A stretch of 64,000 nt of DNA from NCBI RefSeq assembly GCF_001311985.1, contig NZ_BBCJ01000014.1, positions 1 through 64,000 on the forward strand. The letters are read 5' to 3'. The DNA is from Geotalea toluenoxydans JCM 15764. GTDB lineage: Bacteria; Desulfobacterota; Desulfuromonadia; Geobacterales; Geobacteraceae. The position numbers were made by a program, and so were the translations under genes. The notes under the pieces were generated by a model. The model was given only the letters and a program-made list of their open reading frames with translations, did not search any database and had not been told where the DNA came from. Below are positions 41,405 through 51,989 of the stretch, piece by piece; position 1 is the stretch's first letter; the number at the start of each line of letters is the position of its first letter.

Positions 41405-42190
41405 TCAGCGGTCGATTGTCAACCCCAGCGCCGCCAGGTACTCCTCCCGGTTCCAGGTGCTGATGCACGATGGCGCCTCATGGTCTGGTTCGCAGAGGTA
41501 TATTTCGTGCCCGGGGTAGCCGGTGATGCGCATGCCGGCTGACCTGAGCAGAGACTCTACGGCGGCGTGATTGGGTATCCACCAATTGGTTGGATCTCCG
41601 GCGAAACGGTATTCGATGAAGGCCATCTTCGGCCAGCCCGGCTCAAGGAGCGATGCCCGTTCGTTGATGGGATGGTCCACCTGCCGGTATATTTCCTTGC
41701 CCGGCATGGCCAGGGTCTGGAAGACCATCATTCCCTTTACCTTCTGGGCGATTATGTCCAGGGCCAGAAGCGGGTAGCGGAGATGATAGAAGACCCCCAT
41801 GAAGAGGACGAGATCGTACTCTCCCTTCTCCCGCGCCAGGTCGTAGACCTGCATCTGTCTGAAGGTTACCCTGTCCTGAAGCCCGTATTGCCGGGCTGCC
41901 CAGTCGGCCTGCTCCAGGTAGCGCGGGTCGATGTCGATTCCGGTGACATTGGCGCCGCGCCTGGCCAGTTCGAAGGTATAAAACCCCGCGTTGCAGCCGA
42001 TATCCAGGACATGGCAGCCGCTCAGATCTTCCGGGATTAAGGGGGCCAGCTGCAGCCACTTGAACCGGGGGAAATCCCCCAGGAAATGGTCCGGTGCGGT
42101 CTGGGTGCCATCCTCGAAATGGAGGTTATGGAACCAGGGGGAGAGGGCCTTTATTTTGTCGGAAATACCGTCAGAGTCGGCATAGTCCAT
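41405..42190 (-). CDS. SAM-dependent methyltransferase of the glycan operon
   Basis: The ~261-residue class I methyltransferase has the SAM motif VLDIGCNAGFYTFELARRGA and GIDIDPRYLEQADWA. PWFHNLHFEDGTQTAPDHFL precedes it, and LVLFMGVFYHLRYPLLALD is motif IV-V. From memory this matches the TIGR04290 (Rta_06860-type) methyltransferases, which sit in glycosyltransferase clusters; this was not searched. I start at ATG 42190 (MDYADSDGISDKIK), with AGGTGG upstream; a GTG at 42235 is possible. It overlaps the preceding glycosyltransferase and is the last gene of the operon. The gene is intact. Confidence 0.8.
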   Translation of the reverse strand: MDYADSDGISDKIKALSPWFHNLHFEDGTQTAPDHFLGDFPRFKWLQLAPLIPEDLSGCHVLDIGCNAGFYTFELARRGANVTGIDIDPRYLEQADWAARQYGLQDRVTFRQMQVYDLAREKGEYDLVLFMGVFYHLRYPLLALDIIAQKVKGMMVFQTLAMPGKEIYRQVDHPINERASLLEPGWPKMAFIEYRFAGDPTNWWIPNHAAVESLLRSAGMRITGYPGHEIYLCEPDHEAPSCISTWNREEYLAALGLTIDR

Positions 42191-43285
42191 AATGGGTACC
42201 ACCTGATAAGGGAAGTTTGCTCCTGAAGTTTTCACAACCGGCGATGTAATCTAACAGCTCGGTCGCCCTGCGACCGGCGGTGTGCGACCTGAGTACCCTT
42301 TTGCGAGCCCGCTGGCCCATGGCCTGGCGATCCTCATCGGACAGTTCCTGCAGATACCCCAATACCTCTTTGGCTGTGGAGGCCAAAAGGATCTCCTCGC
42401 CGGGGATGAAGAACTCTTCAATTCCGGGCCATTGGTCGCTGATGACCGGCACGGCACAGGCGGCCGCTCGAACAGACGGACGCTGGGGGAATAGCCGGCC
42501 TGGATCATGTATTTTCTGGTGATGTTGAGGGTAAAGCGCTGGGCGGTATAGAATTCCCGATGCTGCTCCGGGGGGAGATGCTCGATGTGCTTCATGTTGT
42601 CGGGCCAGGCGGTTCCCGCCGGGTATTGGGCGCCGGCGACGATGAAACGCCCTTCTTTCCAGAGGGTGGCCGGCTCGCACAGCATCCGCTCCAGGGGGGG
42701 CTGGCGGTCAGTGCTGTAGGTGCCCAGGTAGCCCAGATCCCATTTGGCCGGCTGCTGGACGGGGTAATGAATCTCCGGGTCCACCGAGCAATAGAGCGGC
42801 ACTGCTTCCCGTGCCCCATACTGTTCCCTGATCCGCTCCAGGATCGGTCCGCCGGTAAAGGAAAGGTAGAGACGGTAGATGGGAATCAGTTCGGGGGTGA
42901 GGTACTCACAGTCCCCCCGTTCCAGTTTTGCCAGGGTCACCGGCGTATCGATGTCATAGAAGGCGGTGATGCCCTTGGCCTTGCGCGTCACCCACCTGCC
43001 AATCTCGATGCCGTCCGGCACATAGGATCCGACGATGACACAGTCCGCTTCCATGATCTCCCTGCCGTAATCGCCAAGGAGCAGGCCGACTGAGTTATAG
43101 AGAACCGTCCGGCAATAGGGGGGGGAGGGGAGATCCCGGCTGGTTGCGTACCACGGCACGTCTCGCTCCAGGAACAGTATCTCATGGCCGAGCTTTGCCA
43201 GTTCCCGCACCAGCCCCCGATAGGTTGTGGCATGGCCGTTTCCCCATGAGGATGTTATTGAAAGACCGAAAATGACTATTTTCAT
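42171..43285 (-). CDS. CgeB-like glycosyltransferase, copy 1 (one indel)
   Basis: The ~371-residue GT-B-type protein starts MKIVIFGLSITSSWGNGHAT. The N-terminal part carries GLVRELAKLGHEILFLERDV. The C-terminal CgeB-type domain has YSPSVRLFEAAACAVPVISD (frame-corrected near 42475) and WPGIEEFFIPGEEILL, where the nucleotide-sugar is bound. It is a paralogue of the next gene upstream. It starts in a 4-base overlap with that gene. The sugar and acceptor are unknown. Confidence 0.82.
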
Positions 43286-44394
43286 GCTGCCCCTCCTGCA
43301 CATGAGCCCATGCTCGATTCTTCTTCCATAAAAATGGCTTCCACCTGTCTGGCCCGGTGGGCATAGGTATGCTCGGCCCTGACCCTGGCAAAGGCATGCA
43401 GGCCGACCATGGATGCTTCCCTGGGGGTCAGGCGTTCCAGAATGTCCGCAACCTCTTCCCCTGAGCCGGCTACCAGTATTTCCTTGCCCGGCTCGAAGAA
43501 CTGCTCGATGCCCAGCCAGCTGTCGGTGATGATGCATGTTCCCGCACCGGCCGCCTCGAAGACCCTGGTGGCGGGTGAAAAGCCGTTCTTCGCCATGCTT
43601 TCCCGGCTGATGTTGAGAACAGCCAGCGGGCTGCAGTTGAAGGCGTTGTGACTGGCCGTCCCCAAATGCCCCAGGTAGTCCACGTTTCGTGGTCGCTGCT
43701 TGTCGTCCCAGCCGCTTCCTGCCAGGAGGAACCTTTTGTGGGGAAGGCTGGCGGCGGTTCTGAGAAAGAATTCCTCCACTCTCTTTTCCCGGTCCGGGAG
43801 GCGATTGCCCAAAAATGCCAGGTCGGCACAGAAACGGCGGTCGGAGGGGACCGGGTGATGGGTGTCCGGGTCCAGTGCGTTGTAGACCGGGATGCACTCC
43901 CTGGCGCCGAAAGAGCCATAACCGGCAACGATTGGATCGCCGCCGCCATAGGTGAGGATCAGGTCATAGCCGGGAATGAGGCTGCGGAAGGGATCATCGG
44001 GGTTGTGGCTGATCCGCTCCAGGGTCGCCGGGGCATCCACATCCCAGAAAACGACTTGGTTATCTGCCGTCTTCAGTGAAAGCACCTCTTTCTCCAGGAG
44101 TTCGTCGAATACCCCGACGCCGCTTGCCTTGACGACTATATCTGCCCCCATGGCTGCTTCCAGGGAACGAAAGACCCCTTCCTCCGTGGCCGGATAAACC
44201 ACCACCTTTGCCCAGTGGGGATCTTCCATGTCCCGGTGTTGCTGGCGATCATAGGCATCGGGCTCGAAAAAGGTGACCCTGTGTCCCCGCTCATGCAGGG
44301 CTCGGATCAGGCCACGGTAATAGGTGGCAGCTCCGTTCCAGTAGGAGGAGACAAGGCTCGACCCGAAAAATGCGATGGAGAAACCTTTCATCAT
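43282..44394 (-). CDS. CgeB-like glycosyltransferase, copy 2
   Basis: This intact 370-residue protein starts MMKGFSIAFFGSSLVSSYWN, with AAAGGA upstream. GLIRALHERGHRVTFFEPDA corresponds to the same segment in its neighbour. NGFSPATRVFEAAGAGTCII and SWLGIEQFFEPGKEILVAGS form the conserved sugar-nucleotide site. Its start codon follows the stop of the upstream gene without a gap. The shared architecture suggests duplicated enzymes adding different residues to one glycan. Confidence 0.85.
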   Translation of the reverse strand: MMKGFSIAFFGSSLVSSYWNGAATYYRGLIRALHERGHRVTFFEPDAYDRQQHRDMEDPHWAKVVVYPATEEGVFRSLEAAMGADIVVKASGVGVFDELLEKEVLSLKTADNQVVFWDVDAPATLERISHNPDDPFRSLIPGYDLILTYGGGDPIVAGYGSFGARECIPVYNALDPDTHHPVPSDRRFCADLAFLGNRLPDREKRVEEFFLRTAASLPHKRFLLAGSGWDDKQRPRNVDYLGHLGTASHNAFNCSPLAVLNISRESMAKNGFSPATRVFEAAGAGTCIITDSWLGIEQFFEPGKEILVAGSGEEVADILERLTPREASMVGLHAFARVRAEHTYAHRARQVEAIFMEEESSMGSCAGGAA

Positions 44395-45529
44395 TTATCC
44401 TTTCCCCCCGATTTTCCTGTTCCTGGGCAGGCTCGTATCCATCCCCAGCTCGGTGCAGATGCGAAGCAGCTCATCGACCCTGTGGCTGCAGGTGTGGCGC
44501 TCCCTGATGGTCTTCAGGCCATGGTTGACCATCTGTTCGGTCTTCAACGGCTGGTCCAGGACTGCTTCATCTGTCTTTCCATGTGGAAGCCGTCCTGGGC
44601 ATAAAGCAGGTCTTCCCCTGCCGTGAATAGCTCGTCGCAATCTACCCATGGTGCGGAAATGAGCGGAATGCCGCATGCCAGGGCCTCGAAAGGCTGATGG
44701 TCGGTATGCCGGGAAGGGCGGTGGCGTAGGGGCGCCGCGGTATGTGCATGGTCATTCGGTACCTGTTGAAGACCTTCGGCACATCGAAATTGGGCAGCCA
44801 GCCCCCATATTCAATGCCTGCCTTGGCGAGATATTTCAGGGCCTTTTCCGGATATCTTACCCCATAGACCATTCCCTTCAACTTGAGCCGCTTCACCGGC
44901 TCCACGAAGAACTCGCAGATTTCCTCGCTGCGCTCTTCGTCCCCCCAGTTGCCGATCCAGACCACGTCCCCGGCGTAATCCATCCGGGTGTGGGGCTGGA
45001 AGACCTGGATATCCGCAGCCTCGTGCCAGACCCAGCCCCGCTTGGTCCAGCCGCTTTTCAGGTAGATGTCCCTGATCTTGGTACCGTAGGCCAGTACGCC
45101 GTCGTAGCCCGACAGATCGTAGGCGCTCATGGAATCATAGTCGGTGACCGACCGGTGATGGGTGTCGTGGAACAGGAGATGGTAATGGCCGTTTCTTTTC
45201 CGGTGCTCGCCGATTTTCCTGACAACCTCGTGGTCGTTCCATTCATGGACGATTACCAGGTCGGCCCCCTCAAAGATCCGGTCCAGGTTCAGACGTTCGG
45301 CAACATACTGTTTACCATCCAGCAGGGGATACATCCTGCGGAACTGCCTGATGGCAATCTCCCCCTGTTCACGCAGGAGATTGGTAAGACTCCAGCCATC
45401 CTTCGGTTCATAAACCTCCACCTGATGGCCTCTCCCCAGAAGTTCCGTCACTATTCCCCGAAGGAAATGGGCATTACCGTGATTCCAGTCGGATATTATG
45501 GAATGGTAGAACATTACAATACGCATCAT
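44395..45529 (-). CDS. CgeB-like glycosyltransferase, copy 3 (two indels)
   Basis: The ~378-residue protein starts MMRIVMFYHSIISDWNHGNA (ATG 45529, AAAGGA upstream). It has the same layout as the next two genes: FLRGIVTELLGRGHQVEVYE near the N-terminus, and the acceptor-side TRPFEALACGIPLIS motif near the C-terminus after repair. Breaks are near 44690 and near 44580. The C-terminus reads VDELLRICTELGMDTSLPRN. With the two other CgeB-like genes it makes a tandem set of three. Confidence 0.8.
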
Positions 45530-45537
45530 ATTTCCTT

Positions 45538-46729
45538 TCAACTGCTGAAGTTCACGGCTTCATCGAGCGCCTGACGGCGGAGGCCGGAATTCAGGGAAAG
45601 ATAGGCGGCAAAATATTCCGCTGCCATTTTGTCCGGGTTGAAAAAGCGGCTTCTTTCAAAAGCCTTCTCTGCCATTCTTTCCCGGAGAGTGCGATCCTGG
45701 CACAGGGACTGGAGAACATCGGCCAGAGCATTGGCGTCATCGGGCGGCACAAAGACAGCCGCTCCTTCCCATAATTCGCGCAGGCTGGGAATATCCCCCA
45801 GGACCAGGGCGCAGCCTGACAGCGCCGCTTCAAGTACAGTCAGGCCGAAAGGCTCATAACGGGCCGGCAAGGCATATATGGCTGCGTGGCAAACCAGGGA
45901 GCAAGCCTGGCCGGGGGAAGATTTCCCAGGTGGTTGACGTTGTCCAGGAAGGTCGTTTCCCCCTCCGGGTGCTTTTGCTCACCGGCTATGAACACGGGCC
46001 AGGGGAGAGAGCCGGCAAGCTCGGCGATGGCGTTGATATTTTTTGCCTCATCCCAAATCCTCCCCACGGAGAGGATGAAATTGATCTTGTTGTCTGGCCG
46101 GTACCTTTTCCTGCAGCGTCCGTTGTAGATAACCCTGGTATTGGCAGGGGCAGATAGCTCGTTTCGACGGCATTGAGCATTGCTGCTGTCGGTGCTGCCA
46201 CAAGATGAGCCCGTGCCAGGCCCTGCGCCACCCTTTCCCGGTAACGGCCGAGCCTTTGGGGAATCGGTTCTTTTTTCACTGCTTCCCACCAGGAAAGAAC
46301 GCAGGAATGGGCAACCACCATGCATGGGCAGTTCCAGGGCAGGTCGGCATGGGCATAACCATTCAGGTGCACCAGGTCGGGCTTCAATTCATCTTCCAGG
46401 TTCATCAGCCAGGCACCGCATTTCTCCACATCCTCCCAGGGGTCTTCCATCCATTCCAGGCGATAGCTGCTTTCAAAAAGGGTGATATTGTGGATGCGGG
46501 CGACCTGGCGCCGTTGTTCCGCCGTGGGGAGGGGGCCCATGGTGGCCAGCGCCACTTCCACGCCGAATTTCGCCAACCCCCTTACCAGTTCCAGGGAGTA
46601 ATGCCATACCCCGCCGACGGTGTCTGTGGTCATGAGAATGCGCCGGGGTGCTGCCGAAGCTTCGTCAGAGAAACCCTGTTGCTGGTTCCAGGCGCTGAAC
46701 CTTTTTCTAGTTGCCGATTTAACGACCAT
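45538..46729 (-). CDS. GT4-family glycosyltransferase (two indels)
   Basis: The ~397-residue protein is a retaining GT-B enzyme. MTTDTVGGVWHYSLELVRGL is the N-terminal nucleotide-fold start, NLEDELKPDLVHLNGYAH follows. The GT4 signature is in the C-terminal half: ILSVGRIWDEAKNINAIAEL and the E-x7-E motif EPFGLTVLEAALSGCALVLG. Breaks lie near 46165 and near 45890. The start at ATG 46729 overlaps the Gfo/Idh gene by 11 bases. Confidence 0.85.
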
Positions 46730-47723
46730 AGGCTGCATCCAGTGCTGCTGCGGTGAGCAGGAGATTTTCAGTTGCAGGTGCGAAGCTGCCTCCATCCTTC
46801 AATTGCCGCACCCATGCCTGTGCGGCCCTCCCACCCCAGTCTTCAGGTGGAACGGAGAGTGTTTCCCGCGAGGTTCCGGTGAACCTTTCTGCCGTAAAGT
46901 CGTAAAAAGAGCCGTTGATATTGCTGAAGCGGGCTCCCCCCCTGGTGCCGAAAAAGGTTGACTCTATCACGGCATCCTGACCTGCCGGGAGGTTCCAGGA
47001 GCAGGCGATGCGGACAATGCTGCCGTTTTCAAGCCCCAGGGATGCCACTGCGTAATCTTCCACCGCCCCCGGACCGTTCAGCCTGGTCCCTCCGGCATAG
47101 ATCGAGCTTGAGACAGCCTTGAGCCTTGGAAAATCAAGGACCCAAAGGGCCAGATCTATGAGATGGGTCCCCAGGTCCATGAGACAACCGCCGCCGGAAA
47201 GGGCGGCATCGTAAAACCAGGGCTTGTCCGGGCCATAGGCATTGTGGAAGACGAGATCCGCGGCATAGATGTCGCCAAGCCCGCCGGATTTGGCCAGGCT
47301 ATGGATCTTCTGGAAGCCATCGGTGTACCGGTAGGAAAAATCCACCGACAGAAGCCGGTCTGCCTTGCGGGCGGCGTCTATTACCTGTCCGGTTTCTTTG
47401 GCGGTGCGGGCCAGGGGTTTCTGGCAGAATACGGAAAAACCCGCGTCCAGTGCCTGTATTGCCTGGCTTGAATGGCAGGCGCTGGGAGTGGCAATGACGA
47501 TGCCATCCAGTTTTTTCATGGATAAAAGATCGTCGAGGGAATCCACAAGTACCGCCTCCGGGGCGATCTTGGCGGCCTGTCGCGCATTTTCCGGCGAGAT
47601 GTCGGCGATGGCGGTAATTTCCGCCTCGCCGGAACGATGAATGGCTTCCATCCTATGTCTGCCGATCCAGCCTGTGCCGAGAAAGCCGAGTCGAGGCCGG
47701 CTGGTGTGGTGCTTACTGGTCAT
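46719..47723 (-). CDS. Gfo/Idh/MocA-family oxidoreductase
   Basis: The intact 334-residue NAD(P)-dependent sugar dehydrogenase begins with the Rossmann motif RLGFLGTGWIGRHRMEAIHR. The conserved EKP-type motif is VFCQKPLARTAKE (Gln replaces Glu, Lys kept), and GGGCLMDLGTHLIDLALWVL carries the catalytic His-x3-Asp. It probably oxidises or reduces a sugar or sugar nucleotide for this pathway; the substrate is unknown. It lies 52 bases downstream of the dehydrogenase gene. Confidence 0.88.
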   Translation of the reverse strand: MTSKHHTSRPRLGFLGTGWIGRHRMEAIHRSGEAEITAIADISPENARQAAKIAPEAVLVDSLDDLLSMKKLDGIVIATPSACHSSQAIQALDAGFSVFCQKPLARTAKETGQVIDAARKADRLLSVDFSYRYTDGFQKIHSLAKSGGLGDIYAADLVFHNAYGPDKPWFYDAALSGGGCLMDLGTHLIDLALWVLDFPRLKAVSSSIYAGGTRLNGPGAVEDYAVASLGLENGSIVRIACSWNLPAGQDAVIESTFFGTRGGARFSNINGSFYDFTAERFTGTSRETLSVPPEDWGGRAAQAWVRQLKDGGSFAPATENLLLTAAALDAAYGR

Positions 47724-47775
47724 GCTCTTTCCTTCCTGTGTTTTAGAGGGGGAATCTCCTGAGTTTCCTCTTGAA

Positions 47776-48727
47776 CTACATGCGGATTATTCCCTTGATG
47801 AACCCTTCGGGGCGCTCGGTAAGCGCGGAGTATGCTTTACCCAGCTCCATGAGTCTGAAATCGTGGGTTACCAGATCATCGAGGCGGAACAGACCCGATT
47901 CTGCAGCCTGATGCCTTCCCTGATCCCTTCCAGATAGACCTTCCGGTCCCGTTCGTGGGCATTTACCACATCGATACCCTTCCAGTTCCACTGTTGGAGG
48001 TTGACCTGCCGGGGGCCGTCCTGATGGTATCCGGCTATGACAAGTGTGCCGCGCTCGCTGACCAGTTCTCCAGCCAAATCAAGTGGCCATTGATAGCCGG
48101 TTGCCTCGATGACCCGGTCGCAGCCCTTCCCCCCGGTAATTTTATTCAGGCGGTCGATAATCCGCTGGTGGTCATCCAGTTCCACCGTTTCCGCAGCGCC
48201 GTATTTTTTAGCCAGATCGAGGGATGTCCTTCGTCTGGTTATGGCGACCACATTGGCCCCCAGGGCGGCTGCCAGTGCCGTAAATATGATGCCGAGAAAT
48301 CCGGCGCCGATGACCGCCACCGTTTGGCCGGTCCGGATCTGGCTGCGCCGGAAGACATTGAAGGCACAGCCGACCGGTTCGCCGGGGAATGCCTTTCCAT
48401 CCAGGCTGGAGGGCAGCTTTACTGCCGCTTCGGCGGGAACCAGATCGTATTCGGCATAGGCCTGGGACGAAAGAAAGGTCACCCGGTCACCTTCGGCAAA
48501 ACCCTTGACGCCGTGGCCGGTGGCTTCGACCGTTCCCCAACCTTCATGCCCCGGATTACCGGGTGGCGCGGGATAGGTGAACCATGGCCTTCCCTGCCAC
48601 AGGGGAAGGTTGGACGGGCATACGCCGCATCCTTCGACCTGATCAAAAGATCGCCTGATCCGGGATCGGGTATGGGAATCTCGGTCAGTCCTGCCTGTCC
48701 GGGACCTGTAATGACTGCTGCCTGCAT
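47776..48727 (-). CDS. zinc-type medium-chain alcohol dehydrogenase (two indels or more)
   Basis: The ~318-residue protein starts MQAAVITGPGQAGLTEIPIP. The catalytic-zinc segment reads EGCGVCPSNL after a one-base repair near 48615. The NAD fold has VAVIGAGFLGIIFTALAAAL and AITRRRTSLDLAKKYGAAE. The final break near 47915 separates LQNR from AAESGLFRLDDLVTHDFRL. The nearest relatives by eye are sorbitol/threonine-dehydrogenase-type enzymes acting on polyols or sugars. It follows the fused epimerase gene by 8 bases. Confidence 0.8.
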
Positions 48728-48735
48728 GGAATGTA

Positions 48736-50814
48736 TCAAGTCATTGCCTCCACTGCTGCCGAGGGATAAATCGGAGGACGTGAATAACCCCTGGAGACGG
48801 TTCGCCTGCCGGTTTTCACTGAGGCCGCCAGCCAGTCGTAAAGCTTTTTCACCCCTTCTTCTACCGAATGGCGGGGTTCCCACCCGGAAACCGCCGTGAA
48901 CTTTCGTATGTCTGATATGTAGTAGCGCTGATCGCCGGTTCGCCAGTTGCCAAAGCTGATGGAAGGAAGGTCGCCGTGTATTTCCTGGAGAAGCTGGAGA
49001 AGCTCAAGGAGACTTGTCGATCTTTCCGGCCCGCCGCCGATATTGAAGGCCTGTCCTTTTATCTCCGGCATCAACTGGCGGGCGAGGAGGAATGCATCCA
49101 CCAGGTCTTCAACGAAAAGCAGGTCGCGGACTTGACACCCGTCGCCATAGAGACTTATGGGATTGTTGCACAGGGTCCGGATGGCGAAATGGGCAACCCA
49201 GCCCTGGTCCTCGGTGCCGAATTGATGGGGGCCATAGATGCAGCTCATGCGGAATACCGCTGCCGCAATCCCGTAGGTGTGGGCGTAATCCAGCACATAT
49301 TGGTCGACGCACCCTTTGGAGCAGCCGTAAGGGCTGAGAAAATTCAGGGGAACATCTTCCCCCATACCGAAGGACTGGAGTGACCGGTCAACCGGCTCGT
49401 AGCGCTGGTTGTTCTTTTGCAGCTGCAGTCCTTCCATTGCCCCATACACCTTGTTCGTGGAAGTAAACAGCAGGGTCGGGGGTACAGGGGCCTTCCTGAT
49501 GGCTTCCAGGAGGGCAAAGGCCCCGGCGGCATTCACGGCAAAGTCGGCTGCGGGATTTTCAATGCTGGTGGTAACGGCCACCTGGGCGGAAAAATGGAAG
49601 ACGTTCTTCGCCTCCGACACTGCCTGCTCCAGCAGAAGGCTGTTGCGGATATCGGCGATTCTCACATCCAGCCTGTCGCCGTATTTCTCCTGCAGCCAGA
49701 AAAGATTTTTTTCCACCCCGGGCCGGGAAAGGTTGTCGTAGATGATCACCCGTTCTCCTGCAGCCAGTAGCCGGTCGGCAAGGTTGGTGCCGATAAAGCC
49801 GGCGCCGCCGGTAATAAGCACTCCCTTTTGCTTCTCTCCCAGATAGCTTGTCGTGGCTGGAAATCCCTCCGTCACCTGGCGAACGGCTGTAACGCCGCCA
49901 TTCTCCAGGAGCCGGCATAAAAGTTTCGGCGTGCCGTCAGCCTTCCGCAGGCCGAAGGAGTACTCCCTTTCGTCCAGATGGAAGCGGTTGACTGCGGCAA
50001 GAGCCGGATCAAGATCATCTGCCCCGTACCAGTAGATTCTGTCGGCCGGCGCCTGAAGAAATTCGAGGAAGACCCCCATCTGCTTCAGTTCGTCATGCTG
50101 CCATGTGGAAAATCCAGCTTCCGTAACCCAGATCCGGCAACTGCTCCCCTTGCTTTCCAGTACTTCCCGCACCATGGCGATGCTTCTATCCCATCCCTTC
50201 CAGGTGTAATCGAAGATGTCGGGGAAGCCGTGGATGCCGACAATATCTATGTATTCCATGACCCCAAGTTCGAACATGCGGCAGAGCCAGTGACCATCCA
50301 CGGGGCTCATGCCCCCCAGAATGGTTTTTTTGCCTCGCTGCTTCATCCAGTAGGCGGCGCCACCGATCATCTCGCCGAATTTTGTCCAGTGCGGATCAAG
50401 GGTCCAGTCCCATTCGCTCAGGTTGTTGGGCTCGTTCCACAATTCCACGTATTCATAGAACCGGCCGAAGCGGCTGGTGAACAGATCCAGGAAATCTGCA
50501 TAATCCTTGTTGCACACAGGGGGAGAGGAGGTTTTCTGCTCGATGCCGATGGAAGGCGGTGTGTAGAGGAAGCAGGGAAGAACCTCCACCTCTGCTGCCA
50601 GTCGCGGCATCAACCATTCGTACCAGCTCGTTCCTGCGCTTGTATACCAGTCAGCCCATGACACACCGGTTCGCAGGCGTCCGATGCCGATTTTCTTCAT
50701 AGTGGTCAGGACTTTCTCCACCCGGCTGAATTCACCGGGCCGGAACCATTCCACCAGACCCAGATGGTCGGGGAGCGTTTCCCCCCTTTTCAGATCCTTG
50801 GCCTGAAAACTCAT
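48736..50814 (-). CDS. glycosidase-like domain fused to NAD-dependent sugar epimerase
   Basis: A single uninterrupted 692-residue frame. Residues ~1-310 form a TIM-barrel glycosidase-like domain (GH39/GH5 type): YEYVELWNEPNNLSEWDWTL has the acid/base Glu, and CRIWVTEAGFSTWQ the nucleophile Glu. Residues ~335-670 form an extended SDR of the epimerase/dehydratase type: GVLITGGAGFIGTNLADRLL binds NAD, and SPYGCSKGCVDQYVLDYAHT contains Tyr-x3-Lys. No signal peptide, so it acts in the cytoplasm. A glycosidase domain joined to a nucleotide-sugar epimerase is unusual. It overlaps the next epimerase gene by 4 bases. Confidence 0.88.
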   Translation of the reverse strand: MSFQAKDLKRGETLPDHLGLVEWFRPGEFSRVEKVLTTMKKIGIGRLRTGVSWADWYTSAGTSWYEWLMPRLAAEVEVLPCFLYTPPSIGIEQKTSSPPVCNKDYADFLDLFTSRFGRFYEYVELWNEPNNLSEWDWTLDPHWTKFGEMIGGAAYWMKQRGKKTILGGMSPVDGHWLCRMFELGVMEYIDIVGIHGFPDIFDYTWKGWDRSIAMVREVLESKGSSCRIWVTEAGFSTWQHDELKQMGVFLEFLQAPADRIYWYGADDLDPALAAVNRFHLDEREYSFGLRKADGTPKLLCRLLENGGVTAVRQVTEGFPATTSYLGEKQKGVLITGGAGFIGTNLADRLLAAGERVIIYDNLSRPGVEKNLFWLQEKYGDRLDVRIADIRNSLLLEQAVSEAKNVFHFSAQVAVTTSIENPAADFAVNAAGAFALLEAIRKAPVPPTLLFTSTNKVYGAMEGLQLQKNNQRYEPVDRSLQSFGMGEDVPLNFLSPYGCSKGCVDQYVLDYAHTYGIAAAVFRMSCIYGPHQFGTEDQGWVAHFAIRTLCNNPISLYGDGCQVRDLLFVEDLVDAFLLARQLMPEIKGQAFNIGGGPERSTSLLELLQLLQEIHGDLPSISFGNWRTGDQRYYISDIRKFTAVSGWEPRHSVEEGVKKLYDWLAASVKTGRRTVSRGYSRPPIYPSAAVEAMT

Positions 50815-51934
50815 AGGGTCAACCCCCGGGCGGATAATTCGGCATGGGCAACCGGGGCATAGTCTTCAGGGATCTGTCCCCGGAGCCATTCCGCCAGCTC
50901 CGTCAGCCCTTCCTCGAAACTTACCCGCGGCCGGTAACCAAGCAGATTCTGGGCTGCCGTGATATCGGCAAAGCAGTGCCTGATATCTCCTGCCCGATAA
51001 TTGTTGGTGATTGCCGGCTTGATCTGCTCGCATTGCAGCAGCTGGGCGAGCTGCTCAAGCACTTCGAGGATGTTATGGCTCGTACCGCTGCCGACGTTGA
51101 ACACCTGGCAGGATTCCTGGGGGACTTCAAGGGCAAGCCTGCAGGCCTGGACCACATCGTAGACGCTGACGAAATCCCGCTGCTGCAACCCGTCCTCAAA
51201 GATCAAGGGGCAGTTGCTGTTCAACAGCCTGGAGGCGAATATGGCAAGTACACCAGTGTAAGGATTGGACAGGGATTGCCTGGTACCGAAGACATTGAAA
51301 AATCGGAGAGCGACCACTGGAATGTGGTAGGCATTGCCGACGATGATGGACATCCTCTCCTGATCATACTTCGAAAGGGCGTAAACCGAGGCCAGACTCG
51401 GGTTTTTCGTTTCCGGGGTTGGAACCGGGACCAGGTGCTCCCCTTCATCGTTGTAAAGTTCCCATGTGCCGGTCTTGAGCTGTTCCAGGCAGCGCTGACT
51501 GCATGGTACTCATTTCCCAGGCTGTCATGGTAAAGCCCTTCACCGTATATGCTCATGCTGGATGCAACGACAACCTTTTCGACCCTGCCGCTGTGGACGA
51601 TGGCTTCCATGAGCACTGCCGTGCCGTTATTGTTCACCGACGTGTAGCGCTCGATTTCATACATGCTCTGGCCGACACCGACCATTGCGGCAAGATGAAA
51701 AACCGCATCCATGCCATCCAATGCTTTTTTTACCGCATCGGGATCACGTACATCCCCTTTTATGAGCTCGATTTCACTATCCAGATATTCGGGCCTGCCG
51801 GCTGCCGGCCCATGAACCTGGGGGAGAAGGCTGTCAAGTACTCTGACACGATAACCGTGCCGGAGCAGTTCGTCCCCCAGGTGCGAACCGATAAAACCGG
51901 CCCCACCCGTTACAAGCACGCTGCCACAGGTCAT
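50811..51934 (-). CDS. NAD-dependent epimerase/dehydratase (one indel)
   Basis: The ~375-residue extended SDR begins SVLVTGGAGFIGSHLGDELL. The active site is SMSIYGEG and YALSKYDQERMSI (Tyr-x3-Lys). FEDGLQQRDFVSVYDVVQA and VFNVGSGTSHNILEVLEQLA are typical of UDP-glucose 4-epimerase relatives. A missing base near 51510 splits the chain after GNEYHAV. It is the first gene of the operon and starts about 280 bases from the divergent treZ. It would supply a sugar nucleotide to the glycosyltransferases. Confidence 0.88.
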
Positions 51935-51989
51935 AAAAAATCCTCCTTCAGATTGGCGGTTAGGGATTTTCTGCCTGCCGAAGTTTTTA

